DNA from: Chrysoperla carnea
Taxonomy: Eukaryota > Arthropoda > Insecta > Neuroptera > Chrysopidae
Reading direction: 5' to 3'
Assembly: GCF_905475395.1 (NCBI RefSeq)
Contig: NC_058337.1
Location: 118,538,368-118,602,367 of the forward strand
Length of the DNA: 64,000 nucleotides
A program made the translations under genes and the position numbers. The notes beneath the pieces are model-generated. The model was not told the origin of the DNA. It did no database searches and saw nothing but the letters and a program-made list of their open reading frames with translations. The first letter of the stretch is position 1. Each line of letters begins with the position of its first letter. Below are positions 38,691 to 49,100 of the stretch, one piece after another.

Positions 38691-40590
38691 CATGGGTAGA
38701 GTCTGGTGCGTCTTAGGTGTATAACATTTATGATATCATTCTCAATAAGAAGTAACGTCGTCAGACTACTAAAAACATTTTTATCTTCAGATGTCCTCTT
38801 TAAAAGATATATAGCTCCCGTAATAAGCCAACAGCAATAGGCCTTTTCATCATATTATAAACGCAAGTGCGAAACAATAGTGATTCGTGATTTTAAAATG
38901 AAAAGCCCTATGGCTGATTGATACTCATAATCACGCTTTATTTCATTGATAGGTATGAGTAAATTTAACATTTGCTGATATTCTTATGAAACAATTTGAT
39001 AATGATACGGATTTCCGCGTAATTCCAACAGCTGTAGAACTATAAAATGCAAATGCAGATATTCGTTGTGTGCGTAGTCATGGTAGGGATAATAAAATCG
39101 ATGCCAGCGCTTTAAGTGAAAAATTTTGGAGATAAAGTGGGCTGTTATGACTAATTTGCAATTATTTACATGTTAATGATATAGAAACTGTCAAATTAAA
39201 ATGATTGAAAAACACTAATTAATTAAACTTAATGCATTAAAAATTGTGAAAATAAGAAATCAAATTGTACAAATATTATTTTTCAAATGTTAATTATCGT
39301 AATTATTTATTTAAATTTGTGAAACAAGAATATTAAATTTTAAATGTAAGTTTTCAATGCAATCCACACAATTATATATGCATCCATTAATTCTATAATT
39401 AAAGTAGTGTATCGTTGTCATGGAAACGAAATTCACGCTCGGAGCGAATAAGTAGATACTATTGGAAATAAAAATATACTTATTAATAAAATAATTATGA
39501 TCATAAAAATTTTTGACCTCTTGATAAGATTTTTATTTTTTTTATATCATATCTGATGAATGATCACTCGCGGGGAAAACGTAAAAAGTGGGAAATATAG
39601 GAAATTTTCTGTAGGAAATATCTTAATTTTAAAACTCTTTATAAACTAATTATACGCTTAAAGTTCACCGTTCAATAGTTATTTTAAAACACTAACCGTT
39701 TCCCAACCGATACTTAGATTTATTCCCCTTAAAGGATAACAAAGATGAGAAGGACAAGACATGGAAGTCTTCGGCCACAGTAAGTTATTTACTTTTTTAA
39801 AGGCATGTACTATGGTATCTACACTCACTCCCAGTGTTTCCTAGAAAAATATCAAGTAAGCGAAACAACAGAACATTTGAGATCAATTTTTTTTCGGGCA
39901 AGACAAATTGAGATGCGGTTTTTTTGCATTCGTTTGTGCAATACTCATCGATGAACTTAGGAATCAGGGAACTCATCTCTAGGGTTGCAGAGCTCATCTC
40001 ATTTTTCACAAAATTTGTCACGAAATGCATCCAAAATCGATACTCGGTAGTTTTCGAGGTCGCTGTTCACAAATATACGTTTACGATGTTAGTGTTCTAT
40101 CTCCTTGCCTACAAGGGGGGTTGGGTGAATTAAGTAATCCTTCGCCCTTACTTTGGCGTAAAATAACCTCGCTGGGTAGAATAAATGCTTTGTCTAATAA
40201 ACGTAATTCAAACAATTTGCATTATTTCAAAATCCAAGATCTTTTTTTGGGATTTCCATTAAACCTATCTTGAATAACAAACTTCCATTCATATGGGTAC
40301 TTAAAGAGTTTCTTACTTTTTAAGTACCTGTCCAGCACTTTGACAATGAAAGTCAGTAGTTGCTACTTTTTTTTTCGACACAATCACTATTTCCCGACTA
40401 AATACGTCACGGTATACGTAATCAGTATCAATACTTAAAACTCATTTGAATAAGAGACAGGGTTGGCATATTGGGTTTCGAACGTGGACACTCGAAGAGT
40501 TTTAGCACACCTTATCCTAAACGTTAAAGACGCTGATACAAACATTTTAAAGTTGCCATTAAAGTCATATTAACAAAACCATTACATTCA
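38691..40590. other. Gene-free spacer between satellite array and allantoicase copy 2
   Basis: No gene is supported here. Short open frames around 39.8-40.3 kb overlap in both strands and resemble nothing known. A perfect X-box-like palindrome is present at 39414-39427 (see findings). Confidence 0.5.
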
Positions 40591-40782
40591 ATAATGTTCT
40601 TATCAACATTTAAAGGAACTATATAACATTTATTCATAATAAAAATAATTTTTTTTTTGTTTGAAAATACTAATTTGTTTGATAACACAAACTAAAAGCA
40701 TGTACACTAGAAATTACAAGATATTAAGAGGGTATGATCTTTATTATTGACTATTGAGATAAAATTTTGCACAATGTTTTTG

Positions 40783-40820
40783 TATAAATACTCGCGTCCG
40801 ATCATTTGGTAATCATTCGA
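40783..40820 (+). promoter_or_regulatory. Core promoter of allantoicase copy 2
   Basis: TATAAATA at 40783-40790 is followed by the same CTCGCGTCCGATCATTTGG block as in copy 1. Homology between the two upstream regions extends back to about 40590 (copy 1: about 34310), so the promoter was duplicated with the gene. Both copies are therefore expected to be transcribed. Confidence 0.6.
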
Positions 40821-40951
40821 GTTTGAACAACTATTTCAAACAGCTTCTAAAGCTACAACAAAACAGAAAATAAAACTTATTGTTTTATTTCAATAATAAC
40901 ATTTTATTAAAACTATAATTATAAGTGATTTCAGTAAATACAAAAATAAAA

Positions 40952-42247
40952 ATGGCTCCTTTAATAATGGATACCAGAAAGAAAAACGTTTCGCCGCCAA
41001 AATTTACGGAATTAAATGAATTGTGTTCACAACGAGTAAGTATTTCTTTTGTTTCATTTTTTTTTTAATTATATAAATTATTCTTTGAAACAAACGACAA
41101 TTTATTGATGGCTTTGTTTGAATATAATTATTAAAGTATTTGTTTTTTGTTATTACAGAATGGCGGAAAAATCTTATTCGCAACCGATGATTGGTTTGCT
41201 CCAGCAGAATGTATGTTATCAGACGATGAACCAGTCTTCAAAGTCGGTTTATACACAGAATGTGGTAAATGGATGGACGGTTGGGAAACCAGACGTAAGC
41301 GCATTGCTGGAAATGATTGGTGCATCATAAAATTAGGAGTTCCCGGTGTTATCCATGGATTCGATATCGACACCTGCTTCTTTACTGGCAACTATGCACC
41401 ACGTTTCTCAATTCAAGCAGCTAGATTTGATGACAATGAAATCTTGCCAATTCCATCACGTGACGAAGATATGTTAGGCAAAGCATGCACTACTGAAGAC
41501 ATTGAACAAATGAAGTGTTTACAATTAGATCAATGGACCGAACTTATTCCAATTAAACCTTTGAATGCAGGTATAGAAGAAACACGTCATAATTATTTCG
41601 AAATTGATTCAAATGAAGTATGGACTCACCTACGATTGAACATCTTCCCTGATGGTGGAATTGCACGACTAAGAGTTTATGGTGAAGCACGACCAAGCTT
41701 TGAAAGTGTTGTTGGAAAAGAAATTGATTTACTATCAATGAAAAATGGAGGTGTATGTAAAGGATACTCAAACGCACATTTTGGACACCCACGTAATTTA
41801 ATTCGCCCTGGCAAGGGAGTTAACATGGGAGATGGATGGGAAACTGCAAGACGTTTAGATCGTCCACCAATATTAGAATGTGACGATAAAGGTTGTTTAA
41901 CTTTACCTGGCAGTGAATGGGCACTCTTCCGTTTAGGTTACATGGGTACAGTTAACCGTTTAGAAGTTGATACCAACCATTTTAAAGGAAACTTCCCAGA
42001 TTCTATTAAAATTGAAGGTGCTATCATGAAATCAACTCGTGAATGGAATAACCGTGCATTAGCTCAAACCACATGGAAAACCATTTTACCTCAAACAAAA
42101 TTGTTACCTCATCATCTACATGAATTCGATAAAGAAGACTGTCAGAGTCAAGGACCATTCACACATGTACGCATCTCAATTGCCCCTGACGGTGGTGTAA
42201 GTCGTGTCCGTATTTTTGGGCAAGTATGTGGACATCTCCCATTATAA
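40952..42247 (+). CDS. ALLC: Allantoicase, copy 2 (two exons)
   Basis: This is the second allantoicase, also 390 residues. Exons are 40952-41035 and 41159-42247, with the intron (41036-41158, GTAAGT...TTACAG) at exactly the same codon as in copy 1 but 28 bases shorter. Counting directly, it differs from copy 1 at 17 of 390 residues, mostly conservative (for example Q to K, D to E, V to I); two changes introduce cysteines (S to C) and the last residue is L instead of R. All motifs of both halves are kept, so it should be an active enzyme converting allantoate to ureidoglycolate plus urea. The reading frame is clean, and the lower similarity of intron and flanks compared with the coding sequence suggests that the protein has been under selection since duplication. 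Copies might differ in tissue or stage of expression; that is inference. Confidence 0.95.
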
Positions 42248-42427
42248 GAAGGTATTAATTACATGTTACGCTAACATGCCAAAGATTGAGAAAAATGTCC
42301 TTTTGACTAATTTGTATTTATTTATTTATTTTTTAATTTATTAACGATTTTTTTTTTTTAAATAAGATGTAAATAGTTCATAAGATGTACATAAACAATC
42401 GATTATTATTATTAATTTAAAATATAA

Positions 42428-42433
42428 AATAAA
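42428..42433 (+). terminator. Polyadenylation signal, allantoicase copy 2
   Basis: AATAAA about 180 bases after the stop codon, at the position corresponding to the signal of copy 1. Confidence 0.5.
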
Positions 42434-43317
42434 TATTTTTTTTATTAAAAATTAATTACACTGACTTTCATTCTTTTGTTTCATTCTATAGTTCAAGATG
42501 AAAATCTTAAATTATGTTAATTAAATAAAGATGCTAAAAGTGGTTTATTTTGACATTTATAAAAGGGAAGTTGAAAAGTCAATGACAATGACCATGAAAA
42601 ATGTACATTAAATATTTGCCACCTTTAAATGCCATGGCAGAAAATTGTATTTTTAATACAAAATTTCAATGTTAATGTATGTTTTTTTAAACTATTAAAT
42701 ACTACAAGTTGACGCTTTCCAGTGAAAAAAACTTTAATAGCTTCATAAATATTGGGTAAATTAGTATTAACTATTAATAGTTTTATTAATTTTTTGAGTA
42801 ATAATTTTACTAATTACCTAATATATTAGTAAAGCTTTTTTAATTTATTTTTTCCCGGACCTATAATTCGTAAAAGATTGTCTGCGATTTTGAAAAACTA
42901 TTGAGATGCTCATTTAAATTACGACATATCTCAATAGTTTTGATTTGCACATAACAATAGTATTTGCACCAAAAAATTTCTACCCACCTTCAAAATTTAA
43001 TTAAAAATCTATCTAAATTTACTTTGTGTCTCGTGTTTAAACGAGAAATGGAAAAATACGAAATAAAACTTTTGGGAACATCATTATTTTTAAACAAAGC
43101 ATAGGACGGCTAATTCAAAACTTTCCATTTAGAAATATTTCCATCATTCTCTATCGCTTAATCAACAATTGAAACTGCAGACATAAATTTTGTTTGATAA
43201 AAAAGTCATTTATTTTGACCTGAATATTTATTTTGACGTCAGTTTAAAAATATTAATAGAAGATAAAATTTATTTAAAAAAAAAAATTATCATTCAATAG
43301 GAAACGAAATTATTTAT

Positions 43318-43948
43318 TCCAGAAAAAACAAAAACACAGAATCGAAAAGACACAATTTGTAGACAGAATACCAGTTCGGACGCAACGGTTCTCATGTTTC
43401 TTATTTGTTTTCATACAATTTTCATTAAAAAAATTAGCGTTTGGTCGACAGTATGCCCCTTAATCTTTCAAAAATTGATTATTCATTGGGTAAATCAAAT
43501 TCCAGAAAAATCAAAACGAAGAATCGCAAAGACACAATTTATAGACAGAACACCAGTTCTAACGCAACGGATCTCATATTTCTTATCTATTACAGAAAAA
43601 TCAAAACGAAGAATCGCAAAGACACAATTTATAGACAGAACACCAGTTCTAACGCAACGGATCTCGTGTTTCTTATCTATTCCAGAAAAATCAAAACGAA
43701 GAATCGCAAAAACACAATTTATAGACAGAACACCAGTTCTAACGCAACAGATCTCATGTTTCTTATGTATTCCAGAAAAATCAAAACGAAGAATCGCAAA
43801 AACACAATTTTTAGACAGAACACCAGTTCTAACGCAACGGATCTCATGTTTCTTATTTGTTTTCATACCATTTTCATTAAAAACTTTAACGTTTGATCGA
43901 CAGTATGCCCCTTAATCTTGCAAAAATTGATTCTTCATTGGGTAAATA
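43318..43948. repeat. 90-bp minisatellite with A-B / AAAA-B architecture
   Basis: Unit A (90 bp, starting TCCAGAAAAATCAAAACG) occurs four times head to tail at 43501, 43591, 43681 and 43771, nearly identical. A more diverged A copy is at 43318-43408. Each A block is followed by a spacer B of about 90 bases (43409-43500 and 43861-43948) ending in 'cttcattgggtaaat'. The locus therefore looks like an A-B unit duplicated once, after which A in the second unit was amplified. Because 90 is a multiple of three and the unit has no stop in several frames, long open frames appear on both strands; I do not regard them as genes. Confidence 0.9.
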
Positions 43949-44114
43949 ATGTAGACACATCACTTTAAAATTCTAATCGAAAAATGCGATTTAAAGAACT
44001 TTATTTTACAATACTCGATGGGTTAAATCATTATTAAAAAAATATCAACAATTCTTACGATTAGAGTAAGCTAATAAATATGGAAAAGAATCACATTCAA
44101 AGTTTGTTTAAATA

Positions 44115-44861
44115 TTAAACTTCATTATCTTGAATAATTTTAATCAATTGTTCAACTTTACTTTGTTCAGTAACATTTAATGCTTGATCATTTAAATAAA
44201 CTTCATTTTTATTATTGTCCGTATTATCAATATCACGAAAACTGCTTGCAGATCCATGAACTTCCTTTACACCAGTAATACTTAAAATTTTCGATACATT
44301 ATTCACGTTAACGCCACATCCAGCCATAATAATAATCCTTCCGTTCGCTTTCTCAATATAAGTCTTAATATTTTCCGCGCCATCCAAAGCATTTAGTTTT
44401 TGTCCACTAGTTAGAATCCGTTCGAATCCAACATCGATAACGGCTTCTAATGTAACTAACGGATTCTTACATACATCAAAAGCTCGATGAAACGTTACTG
44501 GCTGTGGATAACATGTTTTAATTATTTCACGACACTGTTTTGTATTGATTTGAAGTTCCTTTGTCAATGCTCCAAACACAAATCCATCAGCACCATTTTG
44601 TTTTAATAATTTAGCATCCTCTATCATGATAGACATTTCTTCTGGTGTATAATTAAAATCGAAGCCACGACGGCACCGTATCATACAGTAAATGGGAATC
44701 TTTTTTGTATTTAACGCTTGTACTTGTTTGAGAAAACCAACCGAAGGAGTTAAGCCGCCTTCACCAAGGGCTGAACATAGTTCAATACGATTTGCACCAC
44801 CATTTAAAGCGTTTATAAATGATTCGAGATTATCAACACATATTTCTAATATTTTCGTCAT
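44115..44861 (-). CDS. cutC: Copper homeostasis protein CutC homologue
   Basis: A complete, intronless gene of 248 residues, close to the usual length of the family (about 250). CutC proteins are TIM barrels linked to copper tolerance; human CUTC binds Cu(I), but the biochemical role is unsettled. Family motifs appear in order: LEICVDN (5-11), ELCSALGEGGLTPS (27-40), MIRCRRGFDF (60-69, usually MIRPR-GDF), GADGFVFGAL (90-99), TFHRAFD (123-129), RILTSG (148-153), MAGCGVN (179-185) and VHGSAS (201-206). The start ATG is followed directly by the conserved first strand, so no earlier start is needed. There is no signal peptide, so it is probably cytosolic. It lies on the same strand as the CFAP58 gene but about 1.2 kb beyond its end, with a foldback element between them. 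Lack of introns could reflect retroposition or simple intron loss; I see no poly(A) tract or target duplication. Confidence 0.95.
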   Translation of the reverse strand: MTKILEICVDNLESFINALNGGANRIELCSALGEGGLTPSVGFLKQVQALNTKKIPIYCMIRCRRGFDFNYTPEEMSIMIEDAKLLKQNGADGFVFGALTKELQINTKQCREIIKTCYPQPVTFHRAFDVCKNPLVTLEAVIDVGFERILTSGQKLNALDGAENIKTYIEKANGRIIIMAGCGVNVNNVSKILSITGVKEVHGSASSFRDIDNTDNNKNEVYLNDQALNVTEQSKVEQLIKIIQDNEV

Positions 44862-45189
44862 TATTTCAATTTAAAATTGTTATTTATCGTTTATTTTGAG
44901 TGTACTGGAAGTGACTTTCTTGGGTTATGTTTTCAGTTTTAATGTTTGTAATGAATAATGATGTCGCTTTGGTAGTACGTTTAAATTTTGGTGCCAATTT
45001 GGAAAATGGTGGAAAATGGTTTCTCTTTCAAATTTCAGAAAAATTATTCAAACTGTCTTTGAAAATATATAAGGTAAAGAAGACCCAAAAGATTATCATT
45101 CAGATTCATTTAATGTCTAGAATAGTTTTTGAGATATTTCCGTAAATCTTTCAAAAATATAAGATTTCAGTCGATACCATTGAATATGG

Positions 45190-45723
45190 TAGGGGAGCCC
45201 AAGAGGGGATTTGTGTAGTTACTCGAGCGCGTCAGATTAAGACATGGGGGGTTCCTTGGACCTTCCTCAGTACCTCCACCAATTATTAGCCCTAAATATG
45301 GGGGGACCCACGTAGGGGAGACGGTCAAATTAGTAAAAACAAAATTGCGATAGGTAAATTAACTCGAGCACGTTATATTAAGATATGGTGGGTTTATTAC
45401 ATGATAAAAAATGTAAATTACAATAATCTGAAAAATTTTGATCGCGCTCGAGTTACTACGGATAACGCAACTTTGCAAGCTTCCCATTTCTTTTCGTCTC
45501 GCTTAAATCATCAGATTATTGGATTGTACATTTTTTAGCATGTCTCTAAGTTAATTTACCTATTGCAATTTTGTTTTTACTAATTTGACCGCCTCCCCTA
45601 CGTGGGTCCCCCCATATTTAGAGCTTATATTTGGTGGAGGTATTGAGGAAGGTCCAAGGAACCCCCCATGTCTTAGTCTGACGCGCTCGAGTAACTACAC
45701 AAATCCCCTCTTGGGCTCCCCTA
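45190..45723. mobile_element. Foldback element with 174-bp inverted arms
   Basis: The left arm 45190-45363 and the right arm 45550-45723 are inverted copies of equal length with only a few mismatches. They start TAGGGGAGCCCAAGAGGGGA on the left and read the same on the other strand from the right. Pairing resumes further in (around 45395-45427 against 45510-45540), so the whole 534 bp could fold into a long hairpin. A TA dinucleotide bounds both ends, compatible with a TA target duplication, but no longer duplication is visible. There is no coding capacity, so it is a non-autonomous foldback or MITE-type element. Confidence 0.8.
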
Positions 45724-46113
45724 CTAATATATACACAACCAATCGCCAGATAAACCCGATTTGGTAGTTTTTGGGTAAAATTTACATCAAAAAGTATTTT
45801 TGTCATAAAATCTCCCTTACGTAAAGACCTTAGACTTCTGTGTAGTTCTAATTTGCCCGAGCGTTTTAAAAGATCATAAAAGGCAATAATTTATCAGTAA
45901 ATCGCAACGCATAAATTACAAAATCATGATCTAGAAAATATGTAGGATTTTTTTAAAATTTTTTAGGGAAACATTGGAATTAATGAGAAAAAAAGTTTTT
46001 TTGGGGGGGAATTTGGAATTTTAGAGCATTTTATAAAGAAAAAAGCAACATAAAAACAAAAATAAAATATTATTTAATACAAAAATATTCAACAACAAAA
46101 AATAAAATATTTC

Positions 46114-49100
46114 TCAATCATCACATTCTAAAATAGTTATCCGATCCTCTTTTTCACTGTCACATTGGTGTCTTACAGACGTTGTACAGGTACAATTCAC
46201 CTTCCCACATTGACATTTTTTGGCCTCTATAGCAGGTAATTTAGTTCCGGGACGTTGTAAAAATATTTCACGTTCTTTTTTCAATTGATAATATTTTTGT
46301 TTATAATCTAATAATTCATTTTTTAAGCGTTCTATATCCATTTTATATTCTTCGGATTTCGCTTCGCATAAATTTAATTCAGAAACTAAACCCTTAAGGA
46401 AATTTTGTTTTAATTAATAGGGCAATTTAATTCAGAATGTAAACCCTTGAAAAAATATGCAATAATAGGAAAATTGTCAAACTTTAAAAGTTTATACTTA
46501 CCTTCATTTTTACTTCACGGTCCTTAATACGACGCTGTGTCATTGCAAGTTTATCTTGAAAACCGGGTAACGGCTGTTTTTTTATAACATCTTGCAAACG
46601 ATTGTATAAATATGCTGAATCTTTTAATTGTTTCTCCTTTTCGACTAATTCTTGTGTTTGACGTAGTACTCGCCTGAAAAGCAAAATATGGTTTCCCATG
46701 TTTTTAGATGTTTCCCACTAAGGAATTAATATAACATTTCCAACGACTTCTTAAATACCTTTGTAATATTTGAATTTTTTGTATTAATTCCATTGTACTA
46801 GGATCAGATCCTTCTAATTTACGCCATCGGTGAATATTTAATGGATTTTGTACTTCCTCTTCCAAAGCACGACATTTTAGACGTTCCCGAGTTAAATCAC
46901 GCTCTAAATTAAACACTTCTAATTGTAAATCAGTTGTATTTAACACAGCTTTTGTTAATAAACTTTTTTCTTGGCGTAATCGTTTTATTTCAGTTTTTAA
47001 TAATCGAATATCATCAATACGTTGAGAATATTCTTTTTCACCTAGAAAAATAAATAAGATTGTAAAAATACTGTGATTGTTGGCACATATCCTCCAAATT
47101 TGAGTATTTCCCACATAATAGATCACCCCAAGATATATAAAACTTCGTATGCTTTGGAACCGAATTTAATAACACAGTCTTATCGAAGATTTATTTCTGG
47201 CTGGTTTAAGCTTGATTGAATTTTAAACACAAATCTTGTAGCAAAAATCTTACCTATTTGTAAAGTGCGTTCCAAAATATTGATTTTTTCATAAACTAAA
47301 GTTAATTCATCGTTACGTCGAACTAACTGTGAGCCAAGAATATCCCGTTCGTTCATGATTTGCTCAATTTCTTTCCCTAAATGTTTAATTTTATCTTCTT
47401 GTTCCCATATAGATTTGTGCAACGATTTTATTTCATCTTTTAATTCGTTTATTTCATTTTTAGCATCTTTCAAACGATCCAAACCGTTTTGTATATCAAC
47501 TCTAAGAACATTTAAAAAATATATAAGATAGACCAATGAAAGCGTGTGTTGTAAAGGTAGATTTCGAAGTTGCAGCCGAAGAGAAAATGTTTTCTTCAAA
47601 ATTTTTACCAGACATACAAAGATGAAATTTCATTTACCTATTCGATGTCCCAAAAATTTATGCGTGCCACATATAATTAAGGGCTCGTTTTGCTGTAATT
47701 GGAATAATTAAATTAAAGCATATAGTCCCACTTTTTCGATTGCCACTAACAGTGCCTTATTCCCTATCCGGTACTTTCCACCTGGACGAATAAGTTTACT
47801 GTGCTCTGCTTGGAACCATTCCGTCAACAGTGGGGAAGGACGTCTTTTGGTAATAGGTTCTCTTATAAGCGAATGAACCTATTCGATTCTATCGTACCAT
47901 TGGCGATGCTTAAAGCTTTGTGTTAGGTTTCCATGTTGTGGTAATGACTAATGGTAATTCAATCGACAGTGTCCAATGAAAAAACTTATAATCTATCCAA
48001 CCACATCTTTGGCCGCTTATAGTTAAATGGTAAGATTGTATCTACACATATCTTAGCCTGATCGCGAAAGGAGGTTACCGCAGTCACTCCTTGATGAATC
48101 ATAGAGCATTTTACTACGGGATCAGAGAATCTGGTAGCGTTTAAAGAACGACTACTCTTTTGCTATTTTTATAAAAATTTTTTGTTAAGAATATCCAAAT
48201 CGTACCCACATTAGCCTGACTATATTATTCAGACGCTTAAAGTCCTCGGGGTGTTTAATTCTCGATCGGAATCTTAAAGCCTCAAGAAAATTATCAAAGA
48301 AAATTCTATGTGTCCCATTATAGTGGGCCGAAAATTCTATTAAATTTCATCTTAATTTGTCAAAATAATCCTGTTGATTACGGACCTTTTCACACTGTAG
48401 AGAAATTTAAATAACTTTTCCGATGTTTTAATACATAACCAACCTGAATAGGTAGTATTTCTTCGAAATCTACCCTAATAAATGTAGCCCCAGAGTCACT
48501 TTTTTAAGCTGTCATGACTCTAGGAAATTTTGTTTCATACTTTAATGTTTCAATAATTTTATTAGCTTTTCGCAACGAATTATCAACTTTTATCAACTGT
48601 TCTTCTTTACTTGTAATATCTTCCTTTAATTGTTCACATTGATGAACACTCATCTTTAACTTCGATTTCAGTTCCGTCACATCATTTTGTGTTTCTTGTA
48701 ATGTTTTTTGTAGATTATTACGCTCTGTTCGTATACTATCGAATAAGTTTTGTATTGTTCGTACACGACTATCAGTTTCAACTAATTGTTTTTTATATTC
48801 GAATATTTCGCTCTACAAAATATTAAATGATAAACGATTTAAAATTTTAGATAAAAATTATCCGGAAAAAATCACAGGGCAGAAAAAACTTTTATATACT
48901 ACGAAATTTTGTCAAATATTTTTAATTTAATTAATTAGTCTGGGGTTCCACAAGGCTGTGTGGCAAGTCCCTTTCTTTATCTCGAGATACATTCAGAAGA
49001 TTGATAAACACGTTGTCACGGTACGTATCAAACGGGGATGTCAAAATCCCATCATATGTAATCCGCCCGGTTAATTTGCACGGTTAGACACAGATCCAAT

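Noticed and set aside
40025-40273. Overlapping open frames of 69-82 codons on both strands near 40 kb
   Set aside because: No domain, no splice signals that extend them, and frames conflict; probably old repeat sequence.
43394-43915. Open frames of 123 to 173 codons on both strands
   Set aside because: They run through the 90-bp minisatellite, exist in three frames at once because the unit lacks stops, and have no known domain.
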